A stretch of 41,544 nt of DNA, taken from assembly GCA_018652955.1 (NCBI GenBank), contig JABIBA010000015.1, positions 1 to 41,544 of the forward strand, in the 5' to 3' direction. A model generated the notes under the pieces. It worked only from the letters and a program-made list of their open reading frames with translations, did no database searches and was not told the DNA's origin. The stretch is from Candidatus Peribacter sp. Lineage in GTDB: Bacteria; Patescibacteriota; Gracilibacteria; Peribacterales; Peribacteraceae. The translations under genes were made by a program, and so were the position numbers. Positions 37,234 to 41,544 of this stretch are shown piece after piece (the first letter of the stretch is position 1; each line of letters opens with the position of its first letter).

Positions 37234-37264
37234 ACACACCGCACCAATCCTAGTGCAAGTACAC

Positions 37265-37290
37265 CCCCCTCGCTGAGGGGGTTCTTTGTA
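37265..37290 (+). terminator. terminator after the first STAS gene
   Basis: CCCCCTC-GCT-GAGGGGG is a perfect 7-bp hairpin followed by TTCTTTGT. It makes the first STAS gene a separate transcript. Confidence 0.75.
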
Positions 37291-37391
37291 TGTTCTTCTT
37301 TACATATCAACTAACAATAAGGTTCAATATCAGTAGTAGTTTCAGTTCTTTTTTATACTGCGAAGGCGCACAACCCATAAGGATCATTGTT

Positions 37392-37748
37392 GTGAGCGAT
37401 TACAAATGTAATGCCGTTAGTTACACCAGGGAGGCCGTTATCGTAAGACCGCTAATCATGAATCTGGGCAATCCAGACTGGGTAACTGCTTGGGCAAATG
37501 AGCTCAATAGTATCCTCAGTGAAACGCCGAAGTTGCTTCTCCTGGATATGGGAGGTGTCTTATATCTCAGTAGCTATGCAATCGTAAAGCTTATTGCTCT
37601 AGACGATAAGGCAACCAAGGCGACCAAGATCCTGGTCCAAACAAATATTTTACCAGAAGTTGCGAAACTTTATGACATCACGCGGAAGAACGAAGTCTTC
37701 TGTATAGCAGAGGACAACGCGTCCGCCATCGCGCACTTCGGTGCATAA
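37392..37748 (+). CDS. STAS-domain protein, tandem copy 2
   Basis: The 118-residue STAS-like protein has KLLLLDMGGVLYLSSYAIVKLIALDDKATKATKILVQTNILPEVAKLYDITRKNEVFCIAEDNASAIAHF. The Ser pair in YLSSY is aligned with the switch serine of antagonists. I choose the GTG at 37392 because AAGGA lies 8 nt upstream and the length then matches the other two STAS genes; an ATG at 37290 would add a hydrophobic, unrelated stretch. A hairpin terminator follows. Confidence 0.7.
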   Translation: MSDYKCNAVSYTREAVIVRPLIMNLGNPDWVTAWANELNSILSETPKLLLLDMGGVLYLSSYAIVKLIALDDKATKATKILVQTNILPEVAKLYDITRKNEVFCIAEDNASAIAHFGA

Positions 37749-37779
37749 ATATCTTAAGAAGAGCGTCAAACTGCCCATT

Positions 37780-37806
37780 ACCTCCTGCTTACACGGGAGG
37801 TTTTCT
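37780..37806 (+). terminator. terminator after the second STAS gene
   Basis: ACCTCC (37780-37785) pairs with GGAGGT (37796-37801), 6 bp with a 10-nt loop, and TTTTCT follows. Confidence 0.65.
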
Positions 37807-37901
37807 AATGTAATCTTTTCTTTACATTACCCCAAAAGGTAGTAGAGTACTATTAGTGTTTTCGTGACCGTTCTTTCCCTTCGCCCCATAGGAGTTCAGC
37901 A

Positions 37902-38258
37902 ATGAACGACGGGCATGTGTTGAAAGTGGAAGTTTTGGACAATGTAGCTGTGGCAACGATTCAACGACCGAATCTGGCAGAAGAGTCAACTGTCTTTTCT
38001 CTCAGTCAAGAGTTGTTCGATCTTGCCCTGCAAATCAAGCCCCCCTTCCTGTTTGACTGTGAGCGTCTCAGAGTTCTCTCTGCATCAGCAGTACGAGAGT
38101 TTCTCAAGTTTCGCAAAGACAACAGCTTTCAACCAAACGACTTGCATTTCTGTGCAGCAACAACAGAAATCAAGGAAGTGTTTACGCTCATGCGTATTGA
38201 AAGTTATTTTACTTGGCACTCGTGCCGAGAAATAGCTCTCACTAGACTGAATTCGTAA
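37902..38258 (+). CDS. STAS-domain protein, tandem copy 3
   Basis: A 118-residue STAS-like protein. PFLFDCERLRVLSASAVREFLKF is very close to the first copy's DCERLEQLSAHFMRIL, and the Ser of VLSAS is at the switch position. A clear AGGAG lies 7 nt before the ATG. The C-terminal segment (EIKEVFTLMRIESYFTWHSCREIAL) is the usual last STAS helix pair. It is followed by a hairpin shared with the convergent CNNM gene. Confidence 0.75.
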   Translation: MNDGHVLKVEVLDNVAVATIQRPNLAEESTVFSLSQELFDLALQIKPPFLFDCERLRVLSASAVREFLKFRKDNSFQPNDLHFCAATTEIKEVFTLMRIESYFTWHSCREIALTRLNS

Positions 38259-38281
38259 ACCCATGAAGCACTGCATAGATC

Positions 38282-38298
38282 GCGCATTGAAGATGCGC
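38282..38298. repeat. hairpin after the third STAS gene
   Basis: GCGCAT-TGAAG-ATGCGC is a perfect 6-bp stem. It precedes the CCGGCTT/AAGCCGG terminator hairpin. Confidence 0.5.
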
Positions 38299-38304
38299 CA
38301 AAGA

Positions 38305-38338
38305 GCCGGCTTTCTGCAAAGGAAGCCGGTGTATTTTA
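38305..38338. terminator. terminator between STAS copy 3 and the CNNM gene
   Basis: GCCGGCTT (38305-38312) pairs with AAGCCGG (38323-38329) and is followed by TGTATTTTAG on the plus strand. It overlaps the stop codon of the convergent minus-strand gene. Confidence 0.65.
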
Positions 38339-39307
38339 GTCTTCTACATCCGTCTCGTCTTCGATCTCTCCGACAAGTTCTTCAAGCACGTCTTCGAGTG
38401 TCACCAGTCCTACAGTGTGGCCGTCTTCTTGTACGACAGCTAGATGAATGTGTTTATCGCGAAAGAGAGAGATGAGCTCGTCACTATGCATTGTAGACTG
38501 CACAGTTAGCGCCTCTCGCATGATAGACGTTACGGGCTCTCCTCCTTGCTTCTCGTACAAAGCCTGTATGACGTCCTGTTTAATAACCATTCCGACAACT
38601 TCGTGCATAGATGTTCCAAATACTGGAAAGCGTGAATGTGATTCATGATCAATTTTCTGCCACGCCTCTCCAAGAGAATCCTCAGTATTTACACTGATGA
38701 TATCTTTAAGTTCCGTCATGATGTCTGCTGCATTTTTATCATTGAGAATAAACGCACGGTGTATCAGTTGTCCTTCATCGCTTTCGATGTGTCCTTTGCG
38801 ACGACCGATCGTTACCAAAGACCGAATCTGATCTTCTGTTCCGACTTTGCGTTCTCCTTTTTTAAAGAGATTAGTGATCCATTCTAGCAACACAATGATT
38901 GGCAACATGATGATAGTGAGCACCAAAATAAACGGTGCAGTAAGCAGCGCAATGCGCTCTGCGTAGTGAATACCAATTGCCTTCGGGATAATCTCTGAGA
39001 AGATAATAATTCCAAATGTCAGTCCTGTTGTCATTACCGCAAGTAACGCATCACCATACAAATCAATTACAATCTGACCCACCATAATAGATCCTGCAAT
39101 ATTGACGATGTTGTTCCAGACGACGATGGTGATTACAGATCTATTGAGCTGCTTATTTACGCGATTGAGAATGGAGATTCCTACACGCTTTTTTTCCATC
39201 ATTGAATGCACCTCTGCATCAGAAATACTTACGATAGCCGCCTCTGCTCCAGAGAAGAACCCTGAGAAGAGAAGAATGATACCGATGACGAGTGCAAGTT
39301 CTAACAT
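38336..39307 (-). CDS. CNNM/CBS-domain membrane protein (CorC/hemolysin-like transporter family)
   Basis: The 323-residue protein starts with a CNNM transmembrane domain: LFSGFFSGAEAAIVSISDAEV, then WNNIVNIAGSIMVGQIV and FSEIIPKAIGIHYAERIALL. A CBS pair follows (AADIMTELKDIISVNTEDSLGEAW and VTSIMREALTVQSTMHSDELISLF). The family takes part in divalent-cation (Mg or Co) export. The C-terminal CorC_HlyC domain is absent and an acidic tail (GEIEDETDVED) ends the protein, so it is a short form. The start at 39307 lies 23 bp after the stop codon of the Cys-rich gene, suggesting one transcript; the ATG at 39355 overlaps that gene. Confidence 0.88.
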   Translation of the reverse strand: MLELALVIGIILLFSGFFSGAEAAIVSISDAEVHSMMEKKRVGISILNRVNKQLNRSVITIVVWNNIVNIAGSIMVGQIVIDLYGDALLAVMTTGLTFGIIIFSEIIPKAIGIHYAERIALLTAPFILVLTIIMLPIIVLLEWITNLFKKGERKVGTEDQIRSLVTIGRRKGHIESDEGQLIHRAFILNDKNAADIMTELKDIISVNTEDSLGEAWQKIDHESHSRFPVFGTSMHEVVGMVIKQDVIQALYEKQGGEPVTSIMREALTVQSTMHSDELISLFRDKHIHLAVVQEDGHTVGLVTLEDVLEELVGEIEDETDVED

Positions 39308-39330
39308 GGGTAGAAGTGTAACAGAGAAGT

Positions 39331-41544
39331 CTACTTCTTCCTGCGACGAATCCAACTTAATCCTGCAGCTGCTCCAGCTCCAACGATAGCTACTGCAGCA
39401 GGCCCTGTATCACCTGCAGGTCCACGTGACTGGATAGTAGGCCTTAGCTGAGCAAATGGAAGCTGGTACGGGGCAGATGGATACTGTCGCTGTTGCTGGA
39501 ATTGTGGAGAAATATATTGCTGTGCAACAACCGCAGGAACACCTAGTCGTTGCGCAATAAGGTTCACTTTTTCAGGTGTCTGGTTTGCCAAGAAGAGCCC
39601 AAGTAGTTGTGGATTGTTTGCAAGGTACTGTCCGAGTGCAGGTGGTGGACCTGAGACTGCTTGAATCGCTTCAATCTGAGAAACAGAAATCGTCGTAAAC
39701 TCCGAGAGTACTTTTGTTTCTCTAGGAGAGAGTGGTGTGTTTGGCACACCAAGATCTGCTGCTTGAGATTCAAAGGCAATTTCTGTTGGAGCTTCATGGA
39801 GATTTCCTTCAGCTTCTTTTGTGCACTGCCTACTACAGCCATCACCATTCAAGCGGTTTCCATCATCACACTTTTCCGAAAATTGATCGTCTGTCACTCC
39901 ATCACCACATCGTGGGTAGCTGCAATCTGCTCTGCATTTTGCATTTGACGCATCAGAGTTTAATGGACCCCTATCACACTCTTCACCATCATCTAGTGTG
40001 CCGTTACCACAAAGAATAGAAAAGAATCTACAATCAATACAATCGTATGGAAGAGTAGAATCATGGCTTGATGGTTCGCACTGTTCGTTGAGTAACGTCT
40101 GTACTTTTCCATCACCACAGATGCCAACTTCTGCCCTACATGTAGAACTACAACCGTCGTTATCTCTACGATTACTATCATCACATTCTTCTGGTGATTC
40201 GAGGACACCGTTTCCACAGATAGATGCTGCTGCAACGAGGGTTTCATCATCATCAGAACCACCTGTAGCTCCGCCAGTGTTGTTCCCACCTGTAGCTCCG
40301 CCAGTGTTGTTTCCACCTGTAGCTCCTCCGGTACTACTAGTTCCACCAGTGCTTCCTTCGTCGTCGTCGATAATCACTACTGTTTGCGAAGAAGAACTTT
40401 GCGCAATAATGGTCGAGCTGGATGTCCCGGAGCAATCTTCATCAGAAGAACAGGTATTAGCGCGAGTACCGAGAGTTATTCTGCATTGGAAGTTATTACA
40501 CGCTAAGTGCGACCCCCGAGGAGGGCAATCGGAAGACTTAACACATGTGTTGGTTCCCGGTCCAAATTTCGTAATGCACTGCTGATCTTTACATACCGTG
40601 TGTACGAGAGGGTCATCGCAACGTAGCTCATCGCTACATTCATTTCTTCCAGAACCAACAACCTCCACACAGCTATCATCCAAGCATTTGAAATGCTTTT
40701 CAACAGCAGGACAGTTATCAGGGTCTAGTGTGCAACCGTTCTCTCCTTTGGTCTTAACAAGAATACAAGAGCCATTCTTACACTCTGTGTGCTCTTCTTC
40801 TGGCTTACAAGATGTGGAGTCGTTACAGGTATCTTTGCTTGTACCTGCAACTCTGGTGCACGCGTTGTTATCGCACTCTAGATGACCGCACTCGTTATCG
40901 TTGGTACACGTGTTGTCTCCTGCTCCATCAACTTCTTCACAAGCAAGCCCTCTGCATTCAAGGTGCTTGCCGACAACAGGGCAGTTATCTGGATCCAAAG
41001 TACAACCATTCTCTCCTGCGGAATTGACCACAACACAAGAATTATTTTTACACTCTGTGTGCTTCTTAACTTCATCACAAGGAGTACTACTATCACAGGT
41101 ATTGTTTCCACCCCCAGCCTTTCTGGTGCACGCGTTGTTATCACATTCTAAGTGACTGCAATCATTGTCGTCTGTACATGTGTTGTCTCCTGCTCCATCG
41201 ACTTCTTCGCAAGCAAGCCCTCTACATTCGAGATGCTTGCCGACAGCAGGGCAGTTATCAGGGTCTAGTGTGCAACCGTTTTCGCCTGCGGTATTAACTA
41301 CAACGCAGGAGGCATTTTTACACTCAGTGTGTTTCTTTGTCTCATCACATGGAGTACTGCTGTCACAGGTGTTTAAGCCTCCTCCTGCTTTTCTGGTGCA
41401 CGCGTTGTTATCACATTCTAAGTGGCTGCAATCATTGTCGTCTGTACATGTGTTGTCTCCTGCTCCATCGACTTCTTCGCAAGCAAGCCCTCTACATTCG
41501 AGATGCTTGCCGACAGCAGGGCAGTTATCAGGGTCTAGTGTGCA
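39331..41544 (-). CDS. Cys-rich repeat surface protein with DUF4215 repeats and C-terminal anchor, partial
   Basis: The frame stays open from the stop codon at 39331 to the window edge, 737 residues in view; the start is outside. Its N-terminal part is 90-residue repeats, each made of three ~30-residue modules of the pattern H-x-x-C...C...G...C...C (KHLECRGLACEEVDGAGDNTC; SHLECDNNACTRKAGGG; KHTECKNNSCVVVNSAGENGC). A Ser/Gly/Thr linker with repeated GGATGGNNT follows. Next are four Myxococcus-type DUF4215 disulfide repeats (CGNGVLESPEECDDSNRRDNDGCSSTC and relatives, about 39828-40222). The C-terminus is TGPAA, a hydrophobic helix and RRRKK, like a sortase-type sorting tail. It must be exported and oxidised. 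An adhesin or stalk protein is plausible. Confidence 0.85.
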   Translation of the reverse strand, partial: CTLDPDNCPAVGKHLECRGLACEEVDGAGDNTCTDDNDCSHLECDNNACTRKAGGGLNTCDSSTPCDETKKHTECKNASCVVVNTAGENGCTLDPDNCPAVGKHLECRGLACEEVDGAGDNTCTDDNDCSHLECDNNACTRKAGGGNNTCDSSTPCDEVKKHTECKNNSCVVVNSAGENGCTLDPDNCPVVGKHLECRGLACEEVDGAGDNTCTNDNECGHLECDNNACTRVAGTSKDTCNDSTSCKPEEEHTECKNGSCILVKTKGENGCTLDPDNCPAVEKHFKCLDDSCVEVVGSGRNECSDELRCDDPLVHTVCKDQQCITKFGPGTNTCVKSSDCPPRGSHLACNNFQCRITLGTRANTCSSDEDCSGTSSSTIIAQSSSSQTVVIIDDDEGSTGGTSSTGGATGGNNTGGATGGNNTGGATGGSDDDETLVAAASICGNGVLESPEECDDSNRRDNDGCSSTCRAEVGICGDGKVQTLLNEQCEPSSHDSTLPYDCIDCRFFSILCGNGTLDDGEECDRGPLNSDASNAKCRADCSYPRCGDGVTDDQFSEKCDDGNRLNGDGCSRQCTKEAEGNLHEAPTEIAFESQAADLGVPNTPLSPRETKVLSEFTTISVSQIEAIQAVSGPPPALGQYLANNPQLLGLFLANQTPEKVNLIAQRLGVPAVVAQQYISPQFQQQRQYPSAPYQLPFAQLRPTIQSRGPAGDTGPAAVAIVGAGAAAGLSWIRRRKK
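40262..40341 (-). repeat. 27-bp tandem repeats encoding a GGATGGNNT linker
   Basis: Three copies of a 27-bp unit start at 40262, 40289 and 40316; the third is diverged at its end. They encode 9-residue Gly/Thr/Asn units between the Cys-rich modules and the DUF4215 repeats. Such repeats can vary in number by slippage. Confidence 0.8.
40711..41544 (-). repeat. 270-bp tandem repeats in the Cys-rich surface gene
   Basis: The same block recurs at 40711, 40981, 41251 and 41521, exactly 270 bp (90 codons) apart. The two outermost complete copies in view are nearly identical at the DNA level, and the inner ones are diverged. The array continues past the window edge, so copy number is unknown. Confidence 0.9.

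Noticed and set aside
40711-41544. CRISPR array
   Set aside because: The 270-bp units are continuous coding repeats in one frame, with no short repeat-spacer alternation.

Overview
This 41.5-kb window reads as a chromosomal segment of a Patescibacteria/CPR bacterium. A Peregrinibacteria-like lineage is my best guess, but that is inference. It rests on short intergenic gaps, many genes without a clear Shine-Dalgarno sequence, a solitary rpoB, a 23S rRNA gene with no 16S gene beside it, a TrmB-type regulator, large multi-membrane GT-C-type proteins, an SLH-anchored S-layer-type protein and long Cys-rich surface repeats. TGA is used as a stop codon (for example in the SDR, rnpA and YfhO-like genes), which argues against the code-25 lineages (Gracilibacteria, Absconditabacteria).

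Layout. 1-2849: 23S rRNA on the minus strand, with its 3' end cut by the window. 2850-3422: a highly structured intergenic region ending in a very strong plus-strand terminator, probably an unassigned non-coding RNA. 3423-7361: rpoB (-) with unusual charged tails and no rpoC next to it. 7.6-11.8 kb: an SDR oxidoreductase, a TPR/GT-C membrane protein overlapping a superoxide dismutase gene, and a FemAB-like transferase. 12.0-16.9 kb: a 1444-residue SLH surface protein with a long structured leader. 16.9-19.1 kb: cysS, a 70-residue unknown and csrA. 19.3-25.8 kb: class I aldolase, a palindromic REP/MITE-like repeat, the yidC-rnpA pair, gatC-gatA, a DoxX-like protein and a membrane-fused spermidine-synthase-like protein.

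25.86-27.60 kb: tRNA-Asp(GTC), preceded by a tRNA-derived hairpin and followed by a 1.57-kb insert. An 18-bp copy of the tRNA 3' end marks the far side of the insert. It carries only a TrmB-family regulator and a divergent unknown gene, so it looks like an integrase-less mini-island. 27.6-32.7 kb: a TPR/GT-C protein and two tandem paralogous YfhO-like membrane proteins. 32.7-35.7 kb (-): ftsQ-like, D-Ala-D-Ala carboxypeptidase and a LysM/M23 peptidase, a cell-wall cluster. 35.7-36.8 kb: a GT4 glycosyltransferase. 36.9-38.3 kb: three consecutive single-domain STAS proteins. 38.3-41.5 kb (-): a CNNM/CBS membrane protein and a Cys-rich repeat surface protein that runs off the window.

The dominant theme outside housekeeping genes is the cell surface: S-layer, glycosylation, peptidoglycan maturation and disulfide-rich repeats. 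The most unusual items are the tRNA-Asp mini-island, the structured RNA beside 23S, the switch-like S-layer leader, the triple STAS cluster and the charged extensions of RpoB.
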